NCBI GenBank assembly: GCA_902801585.1
Contig: CADCIU010000045.1
Location: 9,606-32,607 of the forward strand
DNA length: 23,002 bases
From: an uncultured Lachnospiraceae bacterium
GTDB taxonomy: Bacteria; Bacillota_A; Clostridia; Lachnospirales; Lachnospiraceae
Direction: 5' to 3'
The notes beneath the pieces were generated by a model. The model had not been told where the DNA came from. It made no database searches and saw only the letters and a list, made by a program, of their open reading frames with translations. The translations under genes and the position numbers were made by a program. Positions 7,274 to 15,500 of this stretch are shown in pieces. Every line of letters starts with the position of its first letter. Positions within the stretch are counted from its first letter, which is position 1.

Positions 7274-9391
7274 TCAAAACTGCGTTGACTCCTTAAACTT
7301 CTTGAGTTCTATCTCTGTTGCCGGAGGATCGATCTCTCCGTTCTTGATCTTCTCCCCGATCTCGATCGCCTCATTGTAGATCTCGTCGGAATAGTTCTCG
7401 TGGTGCTCGGGAATACCGACCGCATCCTCTGTGAGACCGAAGCTCAGGTTCTTGCCGCCGATCTTCCTGCCCAGTATGTGCTGTCTGGAAACAAGATCTA
7501 CCGCGATGTCGACATTCTTGAGCGAAGAAGTCAGCACATTGTCCGGAGCCAGATAAGCCTGGTCTCGGTCAACACCGATGGCATAATTGCCGGATTCCTT
7601 GGCCGCCTCGATGACACCTGTGCCGGTGCCGCCCGCTGCATGGTAGACGATATCACAGCCGTCGGTGAACATCTTGTTGGCAATACTCTTGCCCTTGGCT
7701 GCGTCGGAGAAGCTCTCCGCGTACTGGGAGACGACGGTGACATTCTTGCCCAGCTTCTTGTTGGCGTAATCTACGCCGGCTTCGAAGCCGTACTGGAACT
7801 GCTCGATGACTTCGCTGCGGATGCCTCCGACAAAACCGACCTTATCCGTCTTGCTCACGGCCGCTGCTATGTATCCGACCATGAAGGAGGACTCCTCAGC
7901 GCGGAATACGACGCCCGTGACATTGGGCTCAGAATTTCCGAATGCATTGTCCACACAGGCAAAACTCACATTGGGATTGGACTCGGCCGCTTCAATGACT
8001 GCATCCGCACATGCATAGCCGATGCCCCAGCAAAGCGAATTTCCGTTATCGATCAGTGTCTCGAAATTGGTGGTGAAATCACCGCTCTGTTTGGATTCAA
8101 TATAATTGACCTCGGCGCCGGTCTCTGCGTTCAGCCTCTGCAGGCCTTCCCATGCGCTCTGGTTGAAGGACTGGTCGTTGATGCCGCCGGTATCGGTGAT
8201 CATGGCGATCTTCCAGCCGGTGCCGTCAATGCCGGTGTAGTCGCCGGCTTTTCTGGTCAGCTCTTCCACGGACATGTTGGCGATCTCTTCCCTGAACGCC
8301 TCGAGCTGCTCTTCCGTCGCGGGAGGCGTGATGATGCCTTCTTTGATCTTTTCACCGCACTCAATCGCCGCATCGTAGACTTCGTCCGGATAATTGCTGT
8401 GATCTGCCGGGATTCCCACAGCGCCGTCCGTCAGGCCGAAGGAGAGCGTCTTGCCGCCGATCTCTCTGCCGACGATGTGGAGCTTGGATACCAGGTTAAC
8501 TGCAACGTTGACATTCTTGAGGGAAGAAGTCAAAACATTGTTCGGCGCAAGATATGCCTGGTCGCGGTCGACGCCGATCGCGAATTTACCGGCTTCCTTG
8601 GCTGCCTCGATGACGCCGGTTCCGGTGCCGCCCGCCGCGTGGTAGACGATATCACAGCCGTCGGTGAACATCTTGTTGGCGATACTCTTGCCCTTGGCCG
8701 CATCGGAGAAGCTCTCTGCGTACTGGGAAACGACGACTACGTTCTTGCCAAGTACACGGTTCGCATATGCGACGCCGCCCATATAGCCGTACTCGAACTG
8801 TTCGATGACTTCGCTCGAGATGCCTCCCACGAAACCTACTTTATTTGTCTTTGACACGGCTGCGGCGATATATCCGACCATGAAGGAGGATTCCTCGGCG
8901 CGGAACACAACGCCCGTGACGTTCGGCAGAGAGTCGCCGAAGGCGTTGTCCACACAGGCGAAGGCAACATCAGGGTTGGACTGGGCCGATTCGACGACCG
9001 CATCCGCGCAGGCATAGCCGATGCCCCAGCACAGCGAATTGCCGTTATCCACCAGCGTCTCGAAGTTCGTGGTAAAATCACCGCTCTGCTTCGATTCGAT
9101 GTAATTGACCTCAGCTCCTGTCTCATCGTGAAGCGCCTGCAGCCCTTCCCACGCACTTTGGTTGAAGGACTGGTCGTTAATGCCTCCGGTATCGGTGATC
9201 ATCGCGATTTTCCAGCCGGTACCGTCGACCGACCCGACATTCAGATCGACCGCTGCTCCGTCACTGCCCCCTGTGCCTGCACTTGCGCTGCCGCCTGTCA
9301 GCTCACCGGGCCGCACAAACCGGCATCCCGGCACCAGCAGAACAAGACACAGGCATAAAGCAGTGAACGCTCTTCCTGCGAACTTCCTCAT
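7274..9391 (-). CDS. BMP-family nucleoside-binding lipoprotein with two tandem binding domains
   Basis: The protein has a lipoprotein signal (residues 1-22, lipobox V-P-G with Cys23), a Gly/Ser-rich linker, and then two complete copies of the Bmp/PnrA (TmpC, Med) substrate-binding domain at about 56-370 and 389-703. Normal members have one copy and about 350 residues. By hand alignment the copies differ at about 51 of some 312 positions (around 84% identical), with a constant offset of 333 residues (999 bases). Both keep 'DTGGINDQSFNQ', 'GIGYACADAV', 'GVDRDQAYLAP' and 'TSSLKNV', so both pockets look functional. A short helical linker (370-388) joins them. The ATG has AGGAGGAG upstream. As first gene of the operon it should capture nucleosides outside the membrane for the ATPase/permease complex. 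The duplication may raise local capacity or widen specificity. Confidence 0.95.
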   Translation of the reverse strand: MRKFAGRAFTALCLCLVLLVPGCRFVRPGELTGGSASAGTGGSDGAAVDLNVGSVDGTGWKIAMITDTGGINDQSFNQSAWEGLQALHDETGAEVNYIESKQSGDFTTNFETLVDNGNSLCWGIGYACADAVVESAQSNPDVAFACVDNAFGDSLPNVTGVVFRAEESSFMVGYIAAAVSKTNKVGFVGGISSEVIEQFEYGYMGGVAYANRVLGKNVVVVSQYAESFSDAAKGKSIANKMFTDGCDIVYHAAGGTGTGVIEAAKEAGKFAIGVDRDQAYLAPNNVLTSSLKNVNVAVNLVSKLHIVGREIGGKTLSFGLTDGAVGIPADHSNYPDEVYDAAIECGEKIKEGIITPPATEEQLEAFREEIANMSVEELTRKAGDYTGIDGTGWKIAMITDTGGINDQSFNQSAWEGLQRLNAETGAEVNYIESKQSGDFTTNFETLIDNGNSLCWGIGYACADAVIEAAESNPNVSFACVDNAFGNSEPNVTGVVFRAEESSFMVGYIAAAVSKTDKVGFVGGIRSEVIEQFQYGFEAGVDYANKKLGKNVTVVSQYAESFSDAAKGKSIANKMFTDGCDIVYHAAGGTGTGVIEAAKESGNYAIGVDRDQAYLAPDNVLTSSLKNVDIAVDLVSRQHILGRKIGGKNLSFGLTEDAVGIPEHHENYSDEIYNEAIEIGEKIKNGEIDPPATEIELKKFKESTQF

Positions 9392-9413
9392 AATCTCCTC
9401 CTTTTACAAATGA

Positions 9414-9429
9414 CTGTTTAATGTAACAG
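9414..9429. promoter_or_regulatory. Inverted repeat in the leader of the nucleoside transporter operon
   Basis: CTGTT (9414-9418), six bases, AACAG (9425-9429) forms a short dyad just upstream of the ribosome site of the binding-protein gene. It could be an operator half-site pair, but with arms of only five bases it may be chance. Confidence 0.2.
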
Positions 9430-9452
9430 AGTTCGTAAATATCACTAAAAAT

Positions 9453-9481
9453 AGAATAATCTTATTTATTGCCGTTGTCTA
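9453..9481 (-). promoter_or_regulatory. Candidate promoter of the nucleoside ABC transporter operon
   Basis: On the minus strand, TAGACA (9481-9476) and TATTCT (9458-9453) are separated by 17 bases in an AT-rich stretch. This gives a leader of about 55 bases before the ATG at 9391. No purine-riboswitch-like fold could be recognised in the leader. Confidence 0.4.
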
Positions 9482-9492
9482 TAGTGTCTTAA

Positions 9493-9541
9493 CCGAGCCT
9501 CGAATTCGGGAGAAAAAATAGTTCCCGAGCCTTAAGTCCGG
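9493..9541 (+). repeat. Palindromic repeat remnants, copy C
   Basis: CCGAGCC (9493-9499) and CCCGAGCCTTAAG (9524-9536) stand in the gap between the terminator of the 1944-residue protein gene and the promoter of the nucleoside operon. The second matches copy D (CCCGAGCCTAAAG) at nearly every base. No full double hairpin is present, so this is a decayed or partial copy. Confidence 0.4.
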
Positions 9542-9544
9542 ATC

Positions 9545-9576
9545 AAAAAAACTCCCCGGGCCCAAGGCCCGGGGAG
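9545..9576 (-). terminator. Strong rho-independent terminator of the 1944-residue protein gene
   Basis: On the minus strand an uninterrupted 11-pair stem, CTCCCCGGGCC (9576-9566) with GGCCCGGGGAG (9562-9552) and a three-base loop, is followed by seven T (9551-9545). It starts 12 bases after the stop codon. Its GGCCCGGG core resembles the dispersed palindromic repeats nearby. Confidence 0.93.
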
Positions 9577-9588
9577 CTTTACCGCCCA

Positions 9589-12500
9589 TCATTCGATCAC
9601 ATACGGAAGTCCTTCCCTGATCGCGTATTCCTCCGCGTAAGAACCTTCACTGCAGTGGATCGTGATTCCGTTAATACCTACCGAATCAATATAATTCACA
9701 CTGTCCGGGACCACCAGATCCGTGACCCCCGGCGAATAGGAGAAAGCAAACGCCTGGATCCACGATACTCCATCCGGTACCGTGACCGTGCCGGTCCTTC
9801 CCGGCGGGCAGGAGATCAGCCTGTTCTTCTCTTTGTCCAGAAGCAGGCCGTCCACCGACGAGTAAGTCGAATTTTTCACATCCACCTCGTAATTTACAAA
9901 TTGGATGCCTTTGAAAGCGCCGTCCCCGATCTGCGTCACATGCGACGGAATTCGAATGACCTCTGCGCTTTTCGTAACATACCTTTCGTCAGCCTCGAAC
10001 GCGTACGAACCGATCGTCTGCAGACTGCCGGGTAACACCGGATCGGCCGCTGCCGTCCAGGAAAATGCCCGATAACCGATGTTCAGCGTTCCTTCGGAAA
10101 ATGACACATTCCCCAGTTTGGAGCAGTCAAGGAATGCTTCCGTCCCGATCGTTCCCACAGGCGGCAGAGTGATCTTTTCCAGAGCTTCACAGTCCTCGAA
10201 AGCCGCCTCTCCTATCTCATCCAGCTCAGTATCAGGGCTGAATACGATCTCCTCCAGGCGGTCACAGTCATAAAATGCATGATAATCGATCGACCGGAGC
10301 GAAGCGGGCAATACGATCCGCTTTACATTCTCCATTTTCTGGAAAGCGCCGTTTCCGATCTTTACAACACCTTCCGGCACATTGACCACACTCTTTGTTG
10401 TAAACGGATACCACACGATCTCAGTGCCGTCCGCATTGAAGAGAATGCCGTCCCGGACACTGTATTTTGCGTTTTCTCCCTCCTGTACGAGCTTTTGCAC
10501 ATCAGAATTCAGAAGTGACCTGCTGTCAAACTTTTTCAGGGCAGGCCTGACGACAAAACTTCTGCCCTCCACCTTTCTGACACAATATTCCTCCAGCTCT
10601 TCCAGCCCTTCGGGAAGACGCACCGGCACATGTGTTCCGATCGCAAAACTGCCCAATTTCTTAAGCGAGTCGGGAAGCAGGATCTCCGTGTCAAAGCTGA
10701 GCTCATTGAGTGCTCTGTCCCTGATCTCCGTGACGCCTTCGGGTATAACCAGCTTCCTGAGATTCGGGCACTCGTGGCTTGCCCCGATCACCCACTCCGA
10801 AGAGACAGGTTCCCGTCCGTCGCCGACCGCGGTCAGCGCTTTTCCTCCGGCCTCCGCGGGAAGTACCAGCACTTCGTCCTCTCCGTCGTAAGCAGTGAGC
10901 ACTGCATGATCTTCATACAGGTCAAAATACAGCGTCCCTTTCTGCGTACTGATCTCAGTCTCTCCTGTCTTCATGGACATGTCATTCGTATAATTCAGTC
11001 CCTTACGGATACAGTACGTCTCTGCTGCGGATCCCTCCGGACAATGGTATAGGTAACTCTTGTACTCCCATCCCATGACATCATCACTCTCGGGATTCTT
11101 GGATGTGACCGTGACATCCTCAAACCGGCTCACGGAAGCCGGTATATAGACATGCCTCTCACTGTCGCTTAAGCCGAAGGTGCTCCTGTAATTGAGGTAA
11201 TACGTGAGCAGGTCTTCCGAATAAGTGACGGTGCCCTCCGGAATGATCACCGTTCCGTTCTCATCGGAAGCAATCTGCAGGCATGTGTCCCCTGCCTTAT
11301 TCATGAGGGATCCCTGCACGCTCATGTAGTGCGGATTCTCCTCATCGACTTCGAATCTTCTGTTGATATATTTATCAAAAGAGTGATCTCCGATATCCGT
11401 GAGCGACGCCGGTATGCGGATCACGATCTGTTCAGACGATATTGTCCTGTTTCTGAAGCGGTATGCTTCTGTGTCAAAAGCGTGACAGCCGACCTTTGCG
11501 ATCCCGTCCGGAAGCTGCGGCACGGCAAGATCATCACATCCGTAAAAGGCATACCCTCCGATCTCCTCCAGTGAATCCGGAAGTACGACTTCTGTAAAGA
11601 ACGTATCTGCAAAGGCTCCGTAACCGATCTTTCGTGTTCCTTCCCTGACCTTGCAGCTGTATTTGGGCGCGTCTTCTTCGCCGCCTTCATTGTTCCCGCT
11701 CCCGACTTCCTCCCCTGCACTCGCACTGCAGGCGATCAGCTCACTGCCGTCCGCCGTATAGAGCATTCCGTCGACCAGGATACATGCCTCCGTAGAAGAT
11801 GCTCCCGTAAACTGCTCAAGCGACTCACATCCCATGAAGACGCCGTCACTGATCCGCGTCAGGTTCTCCGGGATCCGGAATTCTTCCAATGAGCTGCAGT
11901 AAGCGAAGGCACACTTTCCGATCTCCTCGACCGAATCGGGGATCTCTATATTCGCGAGAGACTGGCAGTGCATGAACGCCGCGTTTCCGATGTATTTAAG
12001 ATTCTCCGGCATCCGGACCGTCTCCAGGGCCATACATGTGCTGAATGCCATATCCCCGATCTTTTCCACCGTGTCGGGAAGAACGATCTCCCGGACAGCA
12101 TTGAAGCCGTTGCTGTCATAGAGCGTGTATGTCGAAAAGACGGCGTCGATCGACGTCACAGGAACGCCTTCCACTGAGTCCGGGATCTCGATCTTTTCGT
12201 CCGTTCCGGAATATTCCACGACAGCGGCATGATCCGGGTAGACCGAATAAGTCAGAACACCTCTCGGTGTTTTGACTTCCGCTTTCCTTACCTGTTCCGA
12301 CTCGTAAGAACTGCTGAGGGGTACAAGTTCCGATGCGTAGACCTCACCGTTTATATCCTCGATCTCCAGCTGTACCACAAGATCGGACTCCATTTCTCCG
12401 GAGTTCACCATCACCAGCTCAAACGTGCTGTCTGTGGGAAAATCCCGCCATGAAATGACCTCAGGGCGGTTCCATTCGCTAAAGGGCAGGATCCTTCCCT

Positions 12501-15423
12501 CCGAATCCCTCATAGGTACAGCATATTCATTTGCGGTAGATGTGGACATCTCCTCCCAGTTGCCGATCTCCACTGTTGTCTTTCCGCCCAATCCGATATC
12601 GGAATCGTCTCCCGTCACGCTCAGGATCTGAATTTCGTTCTTCTTGTTGATACTGAATTGGATCGTGATCGGGATCTCCTCGATGTCCTCTCTGTGTCTT
12701 AGATATCCCACATCACTGTCCAGCGCCGTATTCAGCGTTCTGTATACTGAACGCTTCCTGTCTTTTTCTACCTGTTCCACTCTGAGGAGATAGTCATATC
12801 CGCCGACTCTGGCACATATGAGCGGCAGCGACTTACTCAGGTGAACAGTCCCTTGTTTGTCCGGCTTGATCTTGCAGTGCTTTACTCTGGTCGTGTAGCC
12901 GCCCAGAGAATCTTTCTGAAGAATCGTATAATAGACTCCAACACTGTTATCTATCTGGTCCTGCGTCATCCGGAGCACATACTCATTCCCATTGTCGACC
13001 GGTTCTCCCAATGTCCAGTCTCTCGCTTTACTGCGCATCCACCTTCTGTTGCTGGTGATCAGAAAACTGCCGTAAGCCTGCGCAGAGCCGGATTTTTCCA
13101 GCATATCCGAGTAGTACTTGCCCATTTCGGAATACTGTCCCTTGTTCCTGAGCGGATAATAGAGTGAGATTCCCTTTGTGTGCTCGATGTTCGTATAATG
13201 CTCGATCACCGCACTGTCCAGCGCTTTTTGGACCGCCTCCGCTTCGTTCGGATACATATACTTCATCTGATCTGCCAGATCCCACAGATCTACGAGGTCA
13301 AAATAGTAAGAGACCTGTCCCTTGGCATTCTTGGCCAGTCCGAAGCTCTTCGATTCCGCGCGGCTCTTCATAAGGAGGGAAAAGTCCCCGCCTCTGACCG
13401 AACTCGACATTTTCCTTGCCATCTTGTCGAGCGCCTCGACCGCGCTTCCGATTTTGGACAGATCCACGCATGTCAAAGTCAGGTCCGGATTGTTGGTCGC
13501 GGACCGCTTATTGTCATAGTATTCCTTAAATGTGCGCAGGATGCGGCTCGTGATCTGCTCCGCCTTCGGCGAGTCCTGCTCCCCCAGAGCGCCGAGCGCA
13601 TCTGCACCTATGCCACGCTTCTCTGTGCCCTGCTGTCCCTCTCCAACTGATGCGGCTGTGCTCTGCTTCTCTGTGCCCTGCTGTCCCTCTCCCACAGATG
13701 CAGCTGTGCCTGTTCCTTCATCCAGCACTTTCAGAAATTCATAATTCCATCCGTCGCCGGGCTCCAGTTCTTCGGAAGCGACGTAATAATCTGCGTATTT
13801 GGACCAGATCTGCATGTTCTCCAGACAGGACATCAGGCAGGCGTCAAATCCCACAAAATCCAATTTGCGGCCGCTCTCTGTCTCCCCGGAGCCCCTCATC
13901 GAAAGCTTCTTCCAGAAAGATGTGCTTTTCTGGCCGCTGAAAGGAGAGGCATCCATTGCCTCGATCATCTCTGAGAGCATCAGAGAATCCGAATTGTAGA
14001 TCTCGTCCTGCCCGTATCCGATGAGCGGTCCCGCGCCGTGATCCCAGAAGATGAGCGCGTTGTGCTCCGCCGGATAATTCTTGTCACAGAACTGCAAAAA
14101 AGCAGTGAGCGTCCCCGGATCACCCATGTTGGCGCTGTCCATTGTGCGCCCCACGATCCTGTTCTCCCACTCCCGGGACATGTCCAGCACGCAGTTGCAG
14201 TCACAGGGCACATTGGTTATCCATTTCACGCTTCCGCCTGTATAGAGCACCACATTATAATTGTCAAAAGATAGCCCCGCGTTGTCGATCTCCTCGATAT
14301 CTTTGGTCGCGCTGCCCATCCTGCTCTCCAGATTGGAACCGACCATGTAGATCATTATGGTGTAATTCTTCTTTTCCGGAGCGGCGGGCACAGAAGTGTC
14401 GTTTGTACCGGTCGTCCCGTCTGTCCGGTCTGCTTCGTCCGAGCCGGCGGCTGCGTCGGTCCCGGCTGCGTCACCCGAGTCGGCGGCCTCACTGTTATGA
14501 GCCCTTTTAGTGCTGTCGATCTTGTAGATCGTAGGGTCTGATTTGTCTTTGGACTGGGATCGTCTGGCCAATGCCCTTGCGCTGTCATTTTCCTCTTCCG
14601 GAACGGAAGAATCCTCATCGATCCAGGAATCGATCGCATCAGCTGTCTGGTCCCACTGCTCCTTCTCCGAGATCTGAGCGGTCCCATCCCCTTTCTGTTC
14701 GCCGTAAGCGCCGAACTGTGCGTGGTTGCCGCCCTCGATCTTCTCCTCTTTGGTGTCTTTGGGCCAATTTGTGCGGCTGTTCTCATATGCATCCCTGTCG
14801 AGGCATCCGTCTTCTGAGCCGTAAACGGTCAGCATGCGGAAATTATCCGAGAGCGGCGCGCTCGGGTAAGAGGCGAGCAGGATCACGCCGGACACCATCT
14901 CCGCGCGGTTCGCAGCAAGTGATGATGCCGCGACACCGCCCATGGAATGACCGGCCAGATACCATTCCGGATAGTTGTACCGGGACATGATGCTGTCAGC
15001 CGATCCCGTGCCCAAAAAGGCGATCCTGAAAGGCACCTTGACCAGAAAACAGTCCTTTCCCCGCTCCGCAAGGCGCTGCATAAGAGGCGCGTAGGCGATC
15101 TCCTGCACTTTGGCGCCGCTGAAGAAAATGATCGCAGTGGATTCCCCCGGCCCGTCAAAATAGTACCCTTCTTTGATCTTAGTGACAGATACGGTACTTT
15201 CCGGATCCCTTGCCGCCTCATCCATAACAAGGTCATCCGCTTTATAGTAGATCTCCAAATAGGCAATACTCGCTGCTGCCATGATCAAAACAGAAAAAAC
15301 CGCGCTCCAAAAGACTTTAAGCGGAGCAGAAAGCTTACGCCTCCTGCCCAGCCTCATCATGAGCGCAGTTCCTGCCAATATGCACAGTATTATTGCGATA
15401 ACGCTGACAACAATATACTTCAC
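9589..15423 (-). CDS. Multidomain surface protein: alpha/beta hydrolase, C11 clostripain peptidase and LRR_5 (BspA-like) repeats
   Basis: This 1944-residue protein has two N-terminal hydrophobic segments (about 3-23 and 37-58) that anchor it with the rest probably outside. Residues 95-270 form an alpha/beta hydrolase: nucleophile elbow GHSMGG (Ser160), Asp205 in 'YGSEDG', His234 in 'GGNHAQFG'. An Asp/Ser/Gly/Thr-rich linker (273-350) leads to a C11 peptidase (about 352-800) with His462 in 'WDHGAG' and Cys529 in 'FDACLM', the clostripain dyad. Asp527 fits an S1 pocket for Arg/Lys. Residues 800-1050 are beta-rich and unassigned. From about 1055 to the end there are many LRR_5 units of the form 'L.EI..PDSVEEIGKCAFAYC', as in BspA-like adhesins. 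The start is GTG with GAGG upstream. The gene lies 77 bases after a lipoprotein gene, with repeat D between. Role inferred: surface adhesion and proteolysis. Confidence 0.9.
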   Translation of the reverse strand: MKYIVVSVIAIILCILAGTALMMRLGRRRKLSAPLKVFWSAVFSVLIMAAASIAYLEIYYKADDLVMDEAARDPESTVSVTKIKEGYYFDGPGESTAIIFFSGAKVQEIAYAPLMQRLAERGKDCFLVKVPFRIAFLGTGSADSIMSRYNYPEWYLAGHSMGGVAASSLAANRAEMVSGVILLASYPSAPLSDNFRMLTVYGSEDGCLDRDAYENSRTNWPKDTKEEKIEGGNHAQFGAYGEQKGDGTAQISEKEQWDQTADAIDSWIDEDSSVPEEENDSARALARRSQSKDKSDPTIYKIDSTKRAHNSEAADSGDAAGTDAAAGSDEADRTDGTTGTNDTSVPAAPEKKNYTIMIYMVGSNLESRMGSATKDIEEIDNAGLSFDNYNVVLYTGGSVKWITNVPCDCNCVLDMSREWENRIVGRTMDSANMGDPGTLTAFLQFCDKNYPAEHNALIFWDHGAGPLIGYGQDEIYNSDSLMLSEMIEAMDASPFSGQKSTSFWKKLSMRGSGETESGRKLDFVGFDACLMSCLENMQIWSKYADYYVASEELEPGDGWNYEFLKVLDEGTGTAASVGEGQQGTEKQSTAASVGEGQQGTEKRGIGADALGALGEQDSPKAEQITSRILRTFKEYYDNKRSATNNPDLTLTCVDLSKIGSAVEALDKMARKMSSSVRGGDFSLLMKSRAESKSFGLAKNAKGQVSYYFDLVDLWDLADQMKYMYPNEAEAVQKALDSAVIEHYTNIEHTKGISLYYPLRNKGQYSEMGKYYSDMLEKSGSAQAYGSFLITSNRRWMRSKARDWTLGEPVDNGNEYVLRMTQDQIDNSVGVYYTILQKDSLGGYTTRVKHCKIKPDKQGTVHLSKSLPLICARVGGYDYLLRVEQVEKDRKRSVYRTLNTALDSDVGYLRHREDIEEIPITIQFSINKKNEIQILSVTGDDSDIGLGGKTTVEIGNWEEMSTSTANEYAVPMRDSEGRILPFSEWNRPEVISWRDFPTDSTFELVMVNSGEMESDLVVQLEIEDINGEVYASELVPLSSSYESEQVRKAEVKTPRGVLTYSVYPDHAAVVEYSGTDEKIEIPDSVEGVPVTSIDAVFSTYTLYDSNGFNAVREIVLPDTVEKIGDMAFSTCMALETVRMPENLKYIGNAAFMHCQSLANIEIPDSVEEIGKCAFAYCSSLEEFRIPENLTRISDGVFMGCESLEQFTGASSTEACILVDGMLYTADGSELIACSASAGEEVGSGNNEGGEEDAPKYSCKVREGTRKIGYGAFADTFFTEVVLPDSLEEIGGYAFYGCDDLAVPQLPDGIAKVGCHAFDTEAYRFRNRTISSEQIVIRIPASLTDIGDHSFDKYINRRFEVDEENPHYMSVQGSLMNKAGDTCLQIASDENGTVIIPEGTVTYSEDLLTYYLNYRSTFGLSDSERHVYIPASVSRFEDVTVTSKNPESDDVMGWEYKSYLYHCPEGSAAETYCIRKGLNYTNDMSMKTGETEISTQKGTLYFDLYEDHAVLTAYDGEDEVLVLPAEAGGKALTAVGDGREPVSSEWVIGASHECPNLRKLVIPEGVTEIRDRALNELSFDTEILLPDSLKKLGSFAIGTHVPVRLPEGLEELEEYCVRKVEGRSFVVRPALKKFDSRSLLNSDVQKLVQEGENAKYSVRDGILFNADGTEIVWYPFTTKSVVNVPEGVVKIGNGAFQKMENVKRIVLPASLRSIDYHAFYDCDRLEEIVFSPDTELDEIGEAAFEDCEALEKITLPPVGTIGTEAFLDCSKLGNVSFSEGTLNIGYRAFSWTAAADPVLPGSLQTIGSYAFEADERYVTKSAEVIRIPSHVTQIGDGAFKGIQFVNYEVDVKNSTYSSVDGLLLDKEKNRLISCPPGRTGTVTVPDGVSWIQAFAFSYSPGVTDLVVPDSVNYIDSVGINGITIHCSEGSYAEEYAIREGLPYVIE
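13612..13707 (-). repeat. Two-copy 48-base tandem repeat inside the C11 peptidase region
   Basis: Two adjacent 48-base units encode TAASVGEGQQGTEKQS (residues 573-588) and TAASVGEGQQGTEKRG (589-604). The units are nearly identical at DNA level, so the duplication is recent. They lie in a Gly/Gln/Glu-rich surface loop after the catalytic Cys, and copy number may vary between strains. Confidence 0.85.
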
Positions 15424-15440
15424 AATCCCAAATCCTCACT

Positions 15441-15497
15441 CCCCGAGCCTAAAGCCCGAGTTATGCTGCCGCTCCGCGGGCCTAAGGCCAGGCAGCT
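15441..15497 (+). repeat. Palindromic double-hairpin repeat, copy D
   Basis: CCCGAGCC (15442-15449), TAAA, GCCCGAG, then a spacer with GCTGCCGCTCC, then GGGCCTAAGGCC, flanked by CTGCC and GGCAG that can close a second hairpin. The order of blocks matches copy A. It fills almost the whole gap between the lipoprotein stop (15501) and the GTG start of the 1944-residue protein (15423). It would therefore sit in the transcript just before that gene's ribosome site. Confidence 0.65.
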
Positions 15498-15500
15498 GCT

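Noticed and set aside
5903..8854. Long plus-strand open frames (461 and 484 codons) opposite the ATPase and binding-protein genes
   Set aside because: They are antisense to well-conserved transporter genes, have low-complexity Asp/Leu/Val-rich products with no family motifs, and follow from the codon bias of the real genes.
7274..9391. Tandem BMP domains as an assembly artefact
   Set aside because: The copies differ at about one residue in six, spread along the length, so they are not a duplicated read segment.
9392..9480. Purine riboswitch before the nucleoside transporter operon
   Set aside because: The leader after the likely promoter is about 55 bases, AT-rich, and shows no three-way-junction pattern or conserved loop sequences.
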